Notes: generated from the letters alone by a model not told the origin. Positions 52,115 to 62,407 are shown, counted from the first letter of the stretch. The stretch: 64,000 nucleotides of DNA from Breznakia pachnodae (GCF_030814225.1 NZ_JAUSUR010000001.1:186001-250000), one strand, 5' to 3'. Program-made: numbers and translations.

Positions 52115-53883
52115 ATTATGCCTACCATTTTCAACAGATACTCTGCATTTGTTGTCGTTGCTCTTCCTGGCTTTATTTTATAGTCAAAATAGATCTTATT
52201 GTTTTCATAATACTCTGAGAAGTGATAATTTTTACTTTTAATTTCCGGATCACTCTCTAAGTCACACAACTCGTAATCATGCGTAGTTACACAAGTAATA
52301 CATTGTTCATTAGATAACTGACGAATTGTCTCTGTAGCACCCATAATGCGGTCCCTGGAGTTGGTTCCTTTGAATATCTCATCAATCAATGCAAGCATTG
52401 GTTTTTTTGTTTCATGAAAATCTACCATTTGCTTAATTCTAAGAATCTCAGCATAGAAAGTAGAAATTCCTTCACTGACATTATCCTCAATTCGCATCGA
52501 AGTAAAAATATCCATTATTCCCATTTGATATGCTTGCGCATGAACTGGTGCACCTGAATATGTAAGAATTGTATTCAATCCCAAGGTTCTAAGGAATGTT
52601 GTTTTCCCTGACATATTTGACCCAGTAATAACACAGGAAGTATCATCACTAGAGAAATCATTAAACACTGTTGTTTCTTCCAATAGTAATGGATGTCCCA
52701 TAGAAGATGTTTTAACTTCCACTTCACTACTGATTGTTGGAAAACAATATACTTCTTTTACTTTTGCAAGAATACTTAAACTGCTAAGCGCTTCAACATT
52801 CCCAATTACATTGAACCATTTTGGCAGAATACTTAAGTAATCTTTTTTCCATTTATTTAACTGTTCTACGCAATGAAAATCCCATGATAATAATGCACTC
52901 ATTAATAAATGTGCAAGAAAATTAAACCTTACTTTTGATAACTCACTAACAAATGATAATGCTTTGATACCACTTATAGATTCACTCATTGCAGTCAGTT
53001 GTTCTTTTAGATATTCACTCTCAAATGTTTCTTCCTTTAATGATTCAAACATTTTTAAATATATTGATAAAGACTCATGCAAAGCAAATACTGGTCGCAA
53101 TGTAGACGTAATCTTTCCTGCAAACACAAACGTCAATAACAACTGTAAAACAATCCCTGCTTCCATAATCGTTAATGCAACATTTGATCCAGTTATATAG
53201 GCAACAATTAAAGAAACAATCGTAGCACATGGCAATAACCATTTTAGTACTTTCATAACCATTGGTATAGAATAACTGTCCTCATTCATTTCTTCAATTG
53301 ACTCAAATACTTTTTTACTATTAACTTTGCTATTTGCTATTCTTCCAAGCACTTCAAAATGAATTGTAAATTCTAATTTTTCTAATAATTCCTTCACTGC
53401 ATTTTGACGCTTTGTGATTTCTTTTTCATCTTTTGGTTTAAGACTTAACCAATTAGCTAACTGTTCTCTCCCTACATGAGTAGAAGCAGTATTTATATAT
53501 TGATATAGTGAAGCATTTCCAAATATATCCAAATCATATCCTGGTGGAAAGTGTTCACTTAAGAATTCTTGTCCTTCGTCACTGAATTTCTTCCACTCAT
53601 TTGTGAATCGATCTAGATATCGATTCAATACTTCTTGTTTCATCTTACAATAAGCTAACTGATATTTTATTCCATCATGTTTCTTTACCAAATATAAGAA
53701 AAGCACTAATAGAATAACGCTCATTGCATAATAGAATAATGCCTGTGTATATCCAAAATAGATTCCAGCTAAAATCCCTACAAATACAAGAAAACGAATT
53801 GTTGAATACGTCTGTGATGTTTTCTCCAAATCTTTTTGTTTATCTTGCTCTTTTTCTAATTGTTCTTCAAATACTGTTTTCAT
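52093..53883 (-). CDS. MutS-like ATPase with N-terminal membrane helices
   Basis: 596 residues. Two or three helices lie near the N-terminus (about 28-64) and another pair at about 213-250; a MutS core/ATPase follows with Walker A ITGSNMSGKTTFLRT, Walker B ALIDEIFKGTNSRDR and TTHDYEL. It lacks the mismatch-recognition domain, so it is not MutS1; this membrane-linked MutS group in Firmicutes has no assigned function. Single gene. Confidence 0.85.
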   Translation of the reverse strand: MKTVFEEQLEKEQDKQKDLEKTSQTYSTIRFLVFVGILAGIYFGYTQALFYYAMSVILLVLFLYLVKKHDGIKYQLAYCKMKQEVLNRYLDRFTNEWKKFSDEGQEFLSEHFPPGYDLDIFGNASLYQYINTASTHVGREQLANWLSLKPKDEKEITKRQNAVKELLEKLEFTIHFEVLGRIANSKVNSKKVFESIEEMNEDSYSIPMVMKVLKWLLPCATIVSLIVAYITGSNVALTIMEAGIVLQLLLTFVFAGKITSTLRPVFALHESLSIYLKMFESLKEETFESEYLKEQLTAMSESISGIKALSFVSELSKVRFNFLAHLLMSALLSWDFHCVEQLNKWKKDYLSILPKWFNVIGNVEALSSLSILAKVKEVYCFPTISSEVEVKTSSMGHPLLLEETTVFNDFSSDDTSCVITGSNMSGKTTFLRTLGLNTILTYSGAPVHAQAYQMGIMDIFTSMRIEDNVSEGISTFYAEILRIKQMVDFHETKKPMLALIDEIFKGTNSRDRIMGATETIRQLSNEQCITCVTTHDYELCDLESDPEIKSKNYHFSEYYENNKIYFDYKIKPGRATTTNAEYLLKMVGIIKDKSTS

Positions 53884-53911
53884 AAAATCCTCTTTCCCAA
53901 CAATTGTAACA

Positions 53912-53934
53912 TAAAAAGACGGCTTTCGCCGTCT
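53912..53934 (-). terminator. Terminator of the amino acid ABC operon
   Basis: AGACGGC and GCCGTCT with a 4-nt loop, then TTTTTAT on the minus strand. Confidence 0.85.
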
Positions 53935-53937
53935 ATC

Positions 53938-54693
53938 TTATTCTGTAAACCATTTTTGAATTAATTCGTCTAATTCTCCACTTTCCTTCATTTCATTGAT
54001 CGCTTTATCAAAATCAGCTTTTAACTCTGAATCTTTCTTGAATGCCATTGCATTTCCTGCAAGTTCATCCCCCTCTTCTAATATATAGTATCTCAAACCA
54101 TCATTACTTTTCATCAAATCAATTGCTGTAGCTTGTTCAACAATCATAGCATCAATAACACCTTTATTTAATTCTTGAACTAGGTCTGCATAAGTTTTTA
54201 ATTTCTTAAATGAAAGATCATAATCCTCTTGCATATTATCAACTACAAGTTCTTGTACTGTTCCCATTTGGATTCCAACATTTTTCCCTTTTAAATCAGC
54301 AGTTGTTTGTAAATCACTACCTTCTTTTACTAACACAACATTTTTCATACTATCAGAAGTATAGTACATTTCTGAAAAATCAACTTTTTCTGCACGTTCT
54401 GCTGAAGGTGTCATTCCTGCAATTGCAACATCACCTTTTCCTTGGTTCAAAGATTCAGGAATTGCATCGAAGTCCATATCTTTCCATTCAATTTCATAAC
54501 CAGCGATTTCTGCAGCTCTTGTCATTACATCAATATCAAATCCATATAAATCACCATTTTCATCAACCATTTCATATGGAGGATACCCAGAGTTAGTAAG
54601 AACTGTTAATTTCTTATCATCACTATCACTGCTTCCACCACATCCGCTTAATACTAAACTACATACAAATAGTACACTTAATAACTTTTTCAT
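53938..54693 (-). CDS. Polar amino acid ABC substrate-binding lipoprotein
   Basis: 251 residues: lipobox LSGC, then the SBP_bac_3 fold (LTVLTNSGYPPYEMVDENG, GFDIDVM, VAIAGMTPSAERAEKVDFS). It captures a polar amino acid outside the cell and delivers it to the permease. Third gene of the T-box-controlled operon; the leader suggests arginine. Confidence 0.92.
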   Translation of the reverse strand: MKKLLSVLFVCSLVLSGCGGSSDSDDKKLTVLTNSGYPPYEMVDENGDLYGFDIDVMTRAAEIAGYEIEWKDMDFDAIPESLNQGKGDVAIAGMTPSAERAEKVDFSEMYYTSDSMKNVVLVKEGSDLQTTADLKGKNVGIQMGTVQELVVDNMQEDYDLSFKKLKTYADLVQELNKGVIDAMIVEQATAIDLMKSNDGLRYYILEEGDELAGNAMAFKKDSELKADFDKAINEMKESGELDELIQKWFTE

Positions 54694-54716
54694 TTTCTTT
54701 CTCCTCTTTTCTTTCG

Positions 54717-55442
54717 TTAAATCATATTTGCTAAGAATGCTTTTGCTCTTTCGCTCTTTGGTTGTTCAAAGAATTCTTTTGAAGGGCTGCATTCTTCAAT
54801 TTTTCCTTTATCCATATAAATTACATAATCAGCAACTTCTTTTGCGAAGTTCATCTCATGGGTTACAACAATCATTGTCATTCCTGTATGACTAAGCTTT
54901 TGCAGTACTCGCAGTACTTCACTTGTCATCTCTGGATCTAATGCACTTGTTGGTTCATCAAACAATAATACTTCTGGATTCATCGCAAGTGCTCTTGCAA
55001 TTGCACATCGTTGTTTTTCTCCTCCACTCATCTGGTGAGGATAGGCATCCAAACGATGTCCCAATCCAACTTCCTGAAGTAATTTTGTTCCTTTTGCATC
55101 TGCTTCTTCTTTACTCATCTTTTTAACTTTTTTTAGTGCATAAGTCACATTATCAAGTGCTCGCATATGTTCAAACAGATTGAAGTTCTGAAACACCATT
55201 CCCATTTTTTCACGAACATTTTCAAGTTTCGTCTTCGGATCATTTACCTTGATATTATCTAGATAAATTGATCCCTCTGTAGGAACTTCCAACATATTTA
55301 AACAACGTATGAAGGTTGATTTCCCTCCTCCACTTGAACCGATAATGGCATATGTCTTACCATCTTCAAATGTAAAATTAATATCAAACAGTACTTTTAC
55401 ATTACTGCTGTATTCTTTATATAAATGTTCAACTTTAATCAT
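54717..55442 (-). CDS. Polar amino acid ABC ATPase (GlnQ/ArtM type)
   Basis: 241 residues with Walker [10 protein letters not shown], signature [15 protein letters not shown], Walker [15 protein letters not shown] and switch VTHEM. The start overlaps the permease stop by 8 bp. Powers uptake with the permease and lipoprotein of the same operon. Confidence 0.94.
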   Translation of the reverse strand: MIKVEHLYKEYSSNVKVLFDINFTFEDGKTYAIIGSSGGGKSTFIRCLNMLEVPTEGSIYLDNIKVNDPKTKLENVREKMGMVFQNFNLFEHMRALDNVTYALKKVKKMSKEEADAKGTKLLQEVGLGHRLDAYPHQMSGGEKQRCAIARALAMNPEVLLFDEPTSALDPEMTSEVLRVLQKLSHTGMTMIVVTHEMNFAKEVADYVIYMDKGKIEECSPSKEFFEQPKSERAKAFLANMI

Positions 55443-56091
55443 ACTTTAACTTCCTTTCCACAAACTTACCAATCATACTAAGAATCTTATTCATTACATA
55501 ATAAGTAATGAATACTACTAGCAATGGTTCGAAAGTTGCATAAGTTGTGCTCTTTACACTTTGATAACGATACATCATATCCGTCATACCAATTGCTGAT
55601 ACAACTGATGTCTCTTTGGTTAATGTGATAAACTCATTCATTACCGCTGGCAATACATTTCGAAATGCCTGAGGAACAATAATATCTTTTGCGATATCCT
55701 TTCCACTGACACCCAATGCTTTTGCAGCTTCAATTTGTCCTTTATCAATTCCATCTACCCCAGCTCTTATAATCTCAGAAAGATAAGCACCAGAATTTAA
55801 TGCAAACACGATAATACAACTTACAATTTCTGAAGGATTAAACCCTGGTATTAATCCAGGTAATCCAAAGTAGAAAAAGATTAATTGAACATATACTGGT
55901 GTTCCTCTAAAAACATCAATATAAGCCTCTACAATAAACTTGGTTACTTTATTCCATCTTCGCAAAAATACAGTAGCTAATCCAATAATTGTCCCACATA
56001 GGGCTGCAACAAGTGAAATCAGTAACACTACTGGTAATCCACTCAATATTAGCTGCCAATACTTTTCGATAATCTCTACATTAAAATCCAT
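55435..56091 (-). CDS. Polar amino acid ABC permease (HisM/GlnP type)
   Basis: 218 residues, five helices, with the EAA loop [28 protein letters not shown] that docks the ATPase. First gene of the operon, directly behind the T-box leader. A single permease gene implies a homodimer. Confidence 0.93.
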   Translation of the reverse strand: MDFNVEIIEKYWQLILSGLPVVLLISLVAALCGTIIGLATVFLRRWNKVTKFIVEAYIDVFRGTPVYVQLIFFYFGLPGLIPGFNPSEIVSCIIVFALNSGAYLSEIIRAGVDGIDKGQIEAAKALGVSGKDIAKDIIVPQAFRNVLPAVMNEFITLTKETSVVSAIGMTDMMYRYQSVKSTTYATFEPLLVVFITYYVMNKILSMIGKFVERKLKYD

Positions 56092-56099
56092 ACGATATC

Positions 56100-56341
56100 C
56101 TCCATTAAATAAAAAAATCCATCCTTCATATACAAGGACGAATTATTCGCGGTACCACCATTGTTTCCAATACTTCTGTATTGACTCTCTACTATAACGC
56201 CAGTTAGCGTGAATACCTCAATTGCTTTTCGATATCCCAGTTCCCAGACACGTTCCCAATTTCTTTCATCTGATTTTCCACCAACCAATCAGTCTCTATG
56301 CTTCCATAAATAGGTACTACTTCTGTTCATTACTTTTAATA
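56100..56341 (-). promoter_or_regulatory. T-box leader, specifier reading most like CGU (Arg)
   Basis: The T-box element TGGTGGTACCGCG lies at 56160-56148, followed by an 11-bp terminator stem with TTTTTTT. Upstream are stem III (ACGC/GCGT), the stem I distal loop region (CTGATT/AATCAG), a GATGA K-turn strand and an AGTA motif. CAGA/TCTG and CCTATTT/AAATTGGG (one mismatch) frame a loop where GAA is followed by CGT at 56252-56250, suggesting an arginine specifier. Uncharged tRNA would allow readthrough into the ABC operon. Confidence 0.85.
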
Positions 56342-56347
56342 AACAAT

Positions 56348-56376
56348 ATAATACAGCCATCTAATTAAAAATGCAA
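56348..56376 (-). promoter_or_regulatory. Promoter of the T-box operon
   Basis: Minus strand: TTGCAT (56376-56371), 17-nt spacer, TATTAT (56353-56348), 7 nt before the leader. Confidence 0.7.
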
Positions 56377-56508
56377 GCAGAATGTTTAAAAGTTGTTATA
56401 TTTTATTATAAGCATATAAATTATGAGCACATGAATTGTTGTTTTTCACTTTCAAACTTATAATCAAGTTATAGTTAAAACTTAGTTCAGACAAAAGGAG
56501 GAAGAAAC

Positions 56509-57275
56509 ATGTTTGATTTAAAAGGAAAAGTAGCAGTTGTAACTGGTGCTAGTAGTGGTTTAGGAAAGGACGCAGCAATTGCATACGCAAAAGCTGGTGC
56601 TGATGTAGTTTTATTAGCTAGACGTAAAGATCGTCTAGATGAAGTTGCAAAAGAGATTAAAGAACTTGGTGTAGATGTACTTCCAATTCAAATGGATGTT
56701 ACAGATGAAGACAGTGTGAAAAAAGGAATTGATGAAGCAGTTGAACATTTTGGACACTTAGACATCTTATTAAATAATGCAGGTGTTGCTGTTCGTGGTG
56801 GAGTAGATTCATTAAGTGTAGAAGATTTTGATAAATCAATGGACGTAAATGTTAAAGGAATCTTCTTGGTAAGTAAATATGTAGTAGCAAATATGATGAA
56901 GAATAAATACGGTAAAATCGTTAATACTGCTTCAATCAATGCGGTTATTGCAGATAAGGATGATACATTTATTCGTCACTCATATAATGCAAGTAAGGCA
57001 GCTGTATTAGTCTTACAAAAGGTATGGCAGCATCATATGGTAAATATAATATTACTGTAAATGCTATTGGACCTGGTTTATTTGAATCAGAAATGACAGA
57101 AAATACATTGTTTAAGTCTGATGCATTCTTAAACTTATACAATGGATTAAACCCAATGAACCGTCCAGGTAAACGAGGAGAACTAAATGGAACAATCCTT
57201 TACTTCTCTAGTGATGCATCTAGTTATGTAACTGGTCAATTCATCATCATTGATGGTGGTATGTCAATCGTATAA
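56509..57275 (+). pseudogene. Short-chain dehydrogenase/reductase (SDR) with one frame break
   Basis: The first frame gives TGASSGLG cofactor loop, NNAG, and the catalytic SYNASKAA region (Tyr-x-x-x-Lys), then fails near 57018; the next frame continues with GMAASYGKYNITVNAIGPGLF and ends YVTGQFIIIDGGMSIV. One additional A in the AAAA run at about 57017-57020 restores a normal SDR of about 255 residues. All catalytic residues are present. It resembles gluconate 5-dehydrogenase or 3-oxoacyl reductase-type SDRs. A strong ribosome site and terminator remain, so a sequencing error or very recent mutation is likely. Confidence 0.85.
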
Positions 57276-57279
57276 GCAA

Positions 57280-57305
57280 AAAAAGTCCACCGAAGTGGAC
57301 TTTTT
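57280..57305 (+). terminator. Terminator of the SDR gene
   Basis: AAAAAGTCCAC and GTGGACTTTTT with a CGAA loop. Confidence 0.85.
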
Positions 57306-57308
57306 CTT

Positions 57309-57382
57309 TAGAATAGTATCGCAGTAATACAATTCTAAATTGAAGGACAACCAAATGAAGGGTAATCGAGAAGTTGTCCTTC
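57309..57382. repeat. Two further perfect hairpins after the SDR terminator
   Basis: TAGAAT-GTAT/ATAC-ATTCTA (57309-57337) and GAAGGACAAC/GTTGTCCTTC (57342-57351 with 57373-57382). The first has matched single-base internal gaps; the second has a 21-nt loop. Neither is needed to end the SDR gene. Confidence 0.6.
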
Positions 57383-57387
57383 CATAA

Positions 57388-57410
57388 TAAATAATAAAGA
57401 TTTATGAATC
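57388..57410 (-). terminator. Terminator of the two-component operon
   Basis: AAAGATT and AATCTTT pair across the kinase stop; ATTATTTATT follows on the minus strand. Confidence 0.5.
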
Positions 57411-59591
57411 TTTTTGTGAGTTTTGCAATGAGTCTTCACTTTTTTGCCATGAACTCACTTTTTCTTTTGGAAAAATCAATTCAACTTTGAACAAGTCCCC
57501 ATCTACATAGAGATTCATTTCCCCACCTTGGACATTGGTAAAACTCTTTACAATTGCCAACCCTAATCCAGCACCTTCCTGATTTCTAGATTCATCACCT
57601 TGAACAAATCGTTCTGATAATAAATCAATATCCATTTTAATTTCCTGTTCTGAAATATTCTTAAATGATACTAACACTTCATTTTCAAGTTCACTAATAT
57701 CAATGTATACCCTTGTATTACTTAATGCATACTTATAGATATTCATTATCAGATTATCAAATACACGATACGTCTTAATACTATCGAGATTTAACATAAT
57801 ATGATCTGAAGATGTATGAATCTTAAAATCAAGATGTTTATTATCGATACAATTCAAGTTCTCAAAATGCACCTGATTCAACAATGCAACAATATCAACC
57901 TCTTCTATATTCAACTGAATATTGCCGCTATTCGCTTTACTGACTTCAAATAAATCATCAATTAAACGTTTTAATCGTAACGCACTAGAATCAAGCGTAT
58001 TTACGTACTCTTTCTCCTGTTCATTCAGTTTTTCAGCTTTCAGTAAATCAATATATGTAATAATCGTTGTAAGTGGTGTTTTTAAATCATGAGATACATT
58101 TGATATTAACTCTGTTTTCATTCGCTGTGATTTTACTTCTTCACCTACTGCTGTCTGAAATCCATCCTTAATTCTAACAAATTCATTCCCAAGTGATTGG
58201 AATTGTCCCAAATTTCCATTTAGTTCAACATCAAAGTTCCCGCTTGACAGTTTTTTTGTAGCATCTAATAGTCTGTGGTAATTTGCTCTCTCTTCGTCTA
58301 TTTTCCGCTTTATTGTAATAAACAGCAATACCGTATAAACAGCTGCTAACAGGAAGCCAAATCCAGGAGAAATAACACACATAAAGATACAGACAAAATT
58401 AATAAATACAAATAATAACAGTTTCTTGTTTATGTCTTTTTGTATATCAAAACTAACTAACTTTGATATAAAATGTTTTATTTTTCTAACAACCCACAAA
58501 ACACAAGTGTTATATTTAAAATATGAGAATCCATTTAAAATAATATACTTAAACATAAATATAATTACTGCCACATACTGGAATACCAGACACCACATCA
58601 ATCCATTAATTGCTATAACAAGAACTTCATTATCGATTAGATGCTGGAATCCTGCTATCGCGATCTGATGATTACTGATACCTGCAATTAATGGAGTAGC
58701 ATATAATAGAATACCACCCATCACTCCCAGACAAACAATCAATATCTCAAGTTTTACTTTCTTGACTACACGATAGATGTGACACTCTTCCAATATCTTA
58801 AGTGGGCACGCAAAGATATAAAGTGCCAATGCCGCGGCTGCCATAAGGAAGTATGGCAACAAAGCTCCCATATAATCCCATGTCAAGGTATCTGTTCCCC
58901 ATCCATAGTATTCACTAGTTGAGATATTGTACTTTGGAATTGCATATGTAATCGTGGTATTTTTTATGGGCTTAGCACTCATAATAGAATTATAACCATT
59001 ATAGTAATCTTCATAGTAAGAGCCTTCCTTTGTATACTTAGCAACATTACTCAATGACTCTACACTACCAATTTCTTTTGCAAGATATTCTTTTTGATGA
59101 TCATACCCATCAATACTTCCTTCTACACTCACAGTTCCATTTTCATCAAAATGAACGACTAAGTATCCATGATAATCCTTTCGCCTATTTTGATTATTTC
59201 TTAGATCTGCTATATTTTCTGCTGTGTTCGTATAAATAATCGGATCACCATCAATTTCAATACTATAGTAGAGCTGGTCACTATTATCTATTGTATTAAT
59301 GCGTTCCGTTAACATATCCATAATATTATTTTTCGTCCAGCTGAATTCATCTTTATCTTTTTTTAATTCATCATCAAACTCAAAATATTTCTCATAAAAG
59401 TCACTTTTATCAGTTGTTGTTGATAATAGTGCATATTCCAGACCTGGTGCTTCACTTACCAAATCTCTTATTAATTCTTTTTTATTTTGTTGTTCTATAT
59501 CTTCTTTTACTCCATCATACTGAAACATCATGAATACTGAAAGTACTACCAGAATTAGAACACTTGATATTTTGACTATTTTTTTATTCAT
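57402..59591 (-). CDS. Sensor histidine kinase
   Basis: 729 residues: N-terminal helix (about 7-25), extracytoplasmic domain (about 26-235), then about five further helices (240-420), a HAMP-like region, HisKA with SNVSHDLKTPLTT, and an HATPase with NIYKYAL and GAGLGLAIVKS. The multi-helix middle is unusual for OmpR-partner kinases. It follows its response regulator by 17 nt. The signal is unknown; no target operon is obvious nearby. Confidence 0.92.
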   Translation of the reverse strand: MNKKIVKISSVLILVVLSVFMMFQYDGVKEDIEQQNKKELIRDLVSEAPGLEYALLSTTTDKSDFYEKYFEFDDELKKDKDEFSWTKNNIMDMLTERINTIDNSDQLYYSIEIDGDPIIYTNTAENIADLRNNQNRRKDYHGYLVVHFDENGTVSVEGSIDGYDHQKEYLAKEIGSVESLSNVAKYTKEGSYYEDYYNGYNSIMSAKPIKNTTITYAIPKYNISTSEYYGWGTDTLTWDYMGALLPYFLMAAAALALYIFACPLKILEECHIYRVVKKVKLEILIVCLGVMGGILLYATPLIAGISNHQIAIAGFQHLIDNEVLVIAINGLMWCLVFQYVAVIIFMFKYIILNGFSYFKYNTCVLWVVRKIKHFISKLVSFDIQKDINKKLLLFVFINFVCIFMCVISPGFGFLLAAVYTVLLFITIKRKIDEERANYHRLLDATKKLSSGNFDVELNGNLGQFQSLGNEFVRIKDGFQTAVGEEVKSQRMKTELISNVSHDLKTPLTTIITYIDLLKAEKLNEQEKEYVNTLDSSALRLKRLIDDLFEVSKANSGNIQLNIEEVDIVALLNQVHFENLNCIDNKHLDFKIHTSSDHIMLNLDSIKTYRVFDNLIMNIYKYALSNTRVYIDISELENEVLVSFKNISEQEIKMDIDLLSERFVQGDESRNQEGAGLGLAIVKSFTNVQGGEMNLYVDGDLFKVELIFPKEKVSSWQKSEDSLQNSQKDS

Positions 59592-59608
59592 AATCTACCT
59601 CTTTTACT

Positions 59609-60313
59609 TTATTTGATATTTTCTATTTTGTATCCAATTCCCCAAACTACTTTCAAGTATTTAGGTTGCTTAGGATTAATCTCAATTTTCTCTCTTAAGT
59701 TTCTAACATGTACCATTACGGTTTCACTGTTGATTGCATCTTCTTTCCAAACCAGTTCATAAATCATATCAGTAGAAAATACTTTTCCAGGATGTTTCAT
59801 CAGTAACTCCATAATCTGAAATTCAATTGGAGTTAATCGAACTAGCTCACCATCTACATATAATTCTTTTGTATCTAGGTTCAACTCTAACCCACCAACC
59901 TGATATCCACTAAATACTTCTTCTTTCTTACTGGCAAGTTCCATAAAACGTTTGTAACGACGCAATTGTGCAGCTACCCTAGCTAGTAACTCCATTGGCA
60001 CAAATGGCTTTGTAACATAGTCATCTGCACCTATATTTAATCCAGTAATCTTATCGATATCTTCTGATTTCGCTGATAATACAATAATTGGAAAATCATA
60101 TGTTTCTCTTACTTTCATAATCATTGTAATTCCATCCATAATTGGCATCATTACATCAACAAGCGCCAAATCAATTGTTTCCTTTTCAATGATATCCAAT
60201 CCCTCTTTTCCATTTAACGCCTTAAACACTGTATAACCCTGATTTTTTAAATAAATTTCAATTGCATTAGCAATTTCTTTTTCATCTTCCACTATTAACA
60301 CTCTATCACTCAT
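59609..60313 (-). CDS. OmpR/PhoB-family response regulator
   Basis: 234 residues from ATG 60313 (AGAGGT 6 nt before). Receiver domain with phosphoacceptor Asp in LALVDVMMP, Lys in YVTKPF; winged-helix DNA-binding domain with LTPIEFQIMELLMKHPGKVFS and VMVHVRNLREKIE. Partner of the histidine kinase immediately downstream. Confidence 0.95.
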   Translation of the reverse strand: MSDRVLIVEDEKEIANAIEIYLKNQGYTVFKALNGKEGLDIIEKETIDLALVDVMMPIMDGITMIMKVRETYDFPIIVLSAKSEDIDKITGLNIGADDYVTKPFVPMELLARVAAQLRRYKRFMELASKKEEVFSGYQVGGLELNLDTKELYVDGELVRLTPIEFQIMELLMKHPGKVFSTDMIYELVWKEDAINSETVMVHVRNLREKIEINPKQPKYLKVVWGIGYKIENIK

Positions 60314-60413
60314 ATAAGTACCTCTAGTCATCATTATAGCTTTTAAATTCTAAGAAATACAGTAGTCATTTCTAAAGAATTTCTTAAGACTTTTATTTCT
60401 TGTTTCTGCAATT

Positions 60414-60752
60414 TCACAATATATGGTGCTTTATCTTATGCTGATAACTCTTTTTATGAAACAGAAATAGAATTATACTTATGGCTAGAATGATATATGT
60501 GCTCTTCATATGTAATAATTTAATTAGCAAATAGAATCCATTGGTAGGCAGTTGTTGAAAGATGTGAATGATAAATTCTTGAACACTTATAATTAATGGC
60601 TGGATGAATGTAGAAAGAATTTGAAGTGGAAATAAGAAGTGAATTATTATTATTATATTTCCTTTTATATTCATATTAAGATGAAATAAAATTATTGTTA
60701 CCAGAATTATTAATACAAGAACTTTAATTAAACCTTTATATTTTTTCACCAC
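60414..60752 (-). CDS. Small hydrophobic membrane protein
   Basis: 112 residues, starting with GTG at 60752 after AGGAGGAATATC. Three hydrophobic segments (about 8-24, 31-60, 85-100) and a His/Lys-rich end. Unrecognised; Ile/Leu-rich low complexity. It lies just upstream of the two-component operon on the same strand and may share its transcript. Confidence 0.55.
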   Translation of the reverse strand: MVKKYKGLIKVLVLIILVTIILFHLNMNIKGNIIIIIHFLFPLQILSTFIQPLIISVQEFIIHIFQQLPTNGFYLLIKLLHMKSTYIILAISIILFLFHKKSYQHKIKHHIL

Positions 60753-60842
60753 GATATTCCTCCTACTGATTACAGTATAAGAATAAAATCAAAAGGAAAC
60801 ATTGAAATAATATATAAAAATAAAGAAAGATTTTTTAAAGAG

Positions 60843-60881
60843 TAACGTAAAAACTCCTCTTACTTAACATAAAAGGAGTTT
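60843..60881 (-). terminator. Terminator of the phosphohexomutase gene
   Basis: AAACTCCT and AGGAGTTT with a 15-nt loop; TTTTTACG follows on the minus strand. Confidence 0.7.
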
Positions 60882-60889
60882 AGTTATAA

Positions 60890-62407
60890 TTATTTATTCA
60901 TAAATGAATGTAGTGAATCAAGATTTAATAATTCATAATCTTTTAAGAACTCATATAACTGAGCAGCTATTTTCTTGCATCCACCTGCACTATTAGATTC
61001 AATATTCAAAGCAAGGATTGGATCATGTAATGACTTTCTAAGTAACAGCCATCCATTTCCATTTGTTTCATCAAATGAGAATCTTAAACCCTCATAGTTT
61101 TCTTTTGCCAATTTAAACTGTGGTTGTTTAGTTGGATACGTTTCTAAAGCACTTAATACTTTTTCTCCATACTCAGAGAAATCTGGAGTATTGATTTGAA
61201 AACGTAGTTCTTGTTCCTCAAGAGGATGTTTTAAATCTTTGATTAAGGTATCAATAGATTTTCCTTGCGCATGCATCTTTGCCGCTTTAATAACAATTTT
61301 AGTGGCAAGATAAGCACCATCATCCAAGAAATAGTTTTCTTTTAATGCCGCATGTCCACTTGTTTCAATTGCTAATTGAGCATCTATTCCTTCTGCGTTT
61401 AATTCCACCGCTTTGTTGATAACATTTTTATAGCCTCGTTTGAATCGCAGATGTTTTACCTTCAATACATTCTCTAAAAACTCATGAAGTTCATCACTTG
61501 TAACACTATCCGTAACAATTGTGGTTCCTGGATGTTCTTCGCATACAAGTGCAGCACTTAAAGCAACAATCGCATTTCTGCTAATTTCATTTCCATCTTT
61601 ATCAACCGCACTGCTACGATCTACATCAGTATCAAAAATCAATCCAAGATCAGCATTGTTATCCAACACTGCTTTACAGATTGCTTCCATTGCTTCTTTG
61701 TTCTCTGGATTAGGGATGTGATTTGGAAACATTCCATCAGGGTCTAAGAATTGACTACCTGTTGTATCAGCGCCTAATGGCTGTAACACTTTTTCTGCAT
61801 AAAACCCACCTGCACCATTTCCAGCATCTACAACAATTTTCATACCAGATAAAGGTGTATCAAAATTTGTTTTGTCATTCACTTGCTTACGAATCGTTTC
61901 AATTAAGAAATTTGAATATACTGATAATAAATCCTGTTGTTTAATCGATCCATTACCTTCTATATAATTTTCTTCTTTTGCGTTTGTGATAATTTCCGTT
62001 ATATCTTTTTTATTTAATCCACCATCAACATCAAAAAATTTCATTCCATTACGGTTATAAGGTAAATGACTAGCTGTAATCATAATTGCTCCATCACTTT
62101 TGAACTCTTCAAATATCGTTGACATAAACATCGATGGTGTTGATGCAAGACCACAATCGTACACAACACATCCACTATCTTTCAATCCTTTGCAAACCGC
62201 TTGTTTCAAAGCATCAGCTGATATCCTTGAATCATGACCTACAGCAACCTTCAAATCTTGCTTGTCATACTTATCCTGTAAATAAGTTGCAAATCCTCTT
62301 GCAAACTGATAAACGATATCTTCTGTCAGCGTAACACTCTCACCTGCTACACCATCAACAGCAACTCCACGAATATCACTTCCATTTTGTAATTTTAATA
62401 AATCCAT
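60890..62407 (-). CDS. Phosphomannomutase/phosphoglucomutase
   Basis: 505 residues, four-domain alpha-D-phosphohexomutase. Active-site Ser113 in TASHLP, metal loop DTDVDR, sugar loop ETSGHAA and phosphate loop near the C-terminus (SAGGC). It interconverts hexose 1- and 6-phosphates for cell-wall and glycan precursors. Mannose versus glucose preference cannot be read. Single gene. Confidence 0.92.
   Translation of the reverse strand: MDLLKLQNGSDIRGVAVDGVAGESVTLTEDIVYQFARGFATYLQDKYDKQDLKVAVGHDSRISADALKQAVCKGLKDSGCVVYDCGLASTPSMFMSTIFEEFKSDGAIMITASHLPYNRNGMKFFDVDGGLNKKDITEIITNAKEENYIEGNGSIKQQDLLSVYSNFLIETIRKQVNDKTNFDTPLSGMKIVVDAGNGAGGFYAEKVLQPLGADTTGSQFLDPDGMFPNHIPNPENKEAMEAICKAVLDNNADLGLIFDTDVDRSSAVDKDGNEISRNAIVALSAALVCEEHPGTTIVTDSVTSDELHEFLENVLKVKHLRFKRGYKNVINKAVELNAEGIDAQLAIETSGHAALKENYFLDDGAYLATKIVIKAAKMHAQGKSIDTLIKDLKHPLEEQELRFQINTPDFSEYGEKVLSALETYPTKQPQFKLAKENYEGLRFSFDETNGNGWLLLRKSLHDPILALNIESNSAGGCKKIAAQLYEFLKDYELLNLDSLHSFMNK

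Noticed and set aside
54210..54596. Long open frame on the plus strand opposite the amino acid binding lipoprotein gene
   Set aside because: It lies entirely antisense to a clear SBP gene, lacks a ribosome site and has a His/Leu/Gln-rich composition produced by the other strand's codons.
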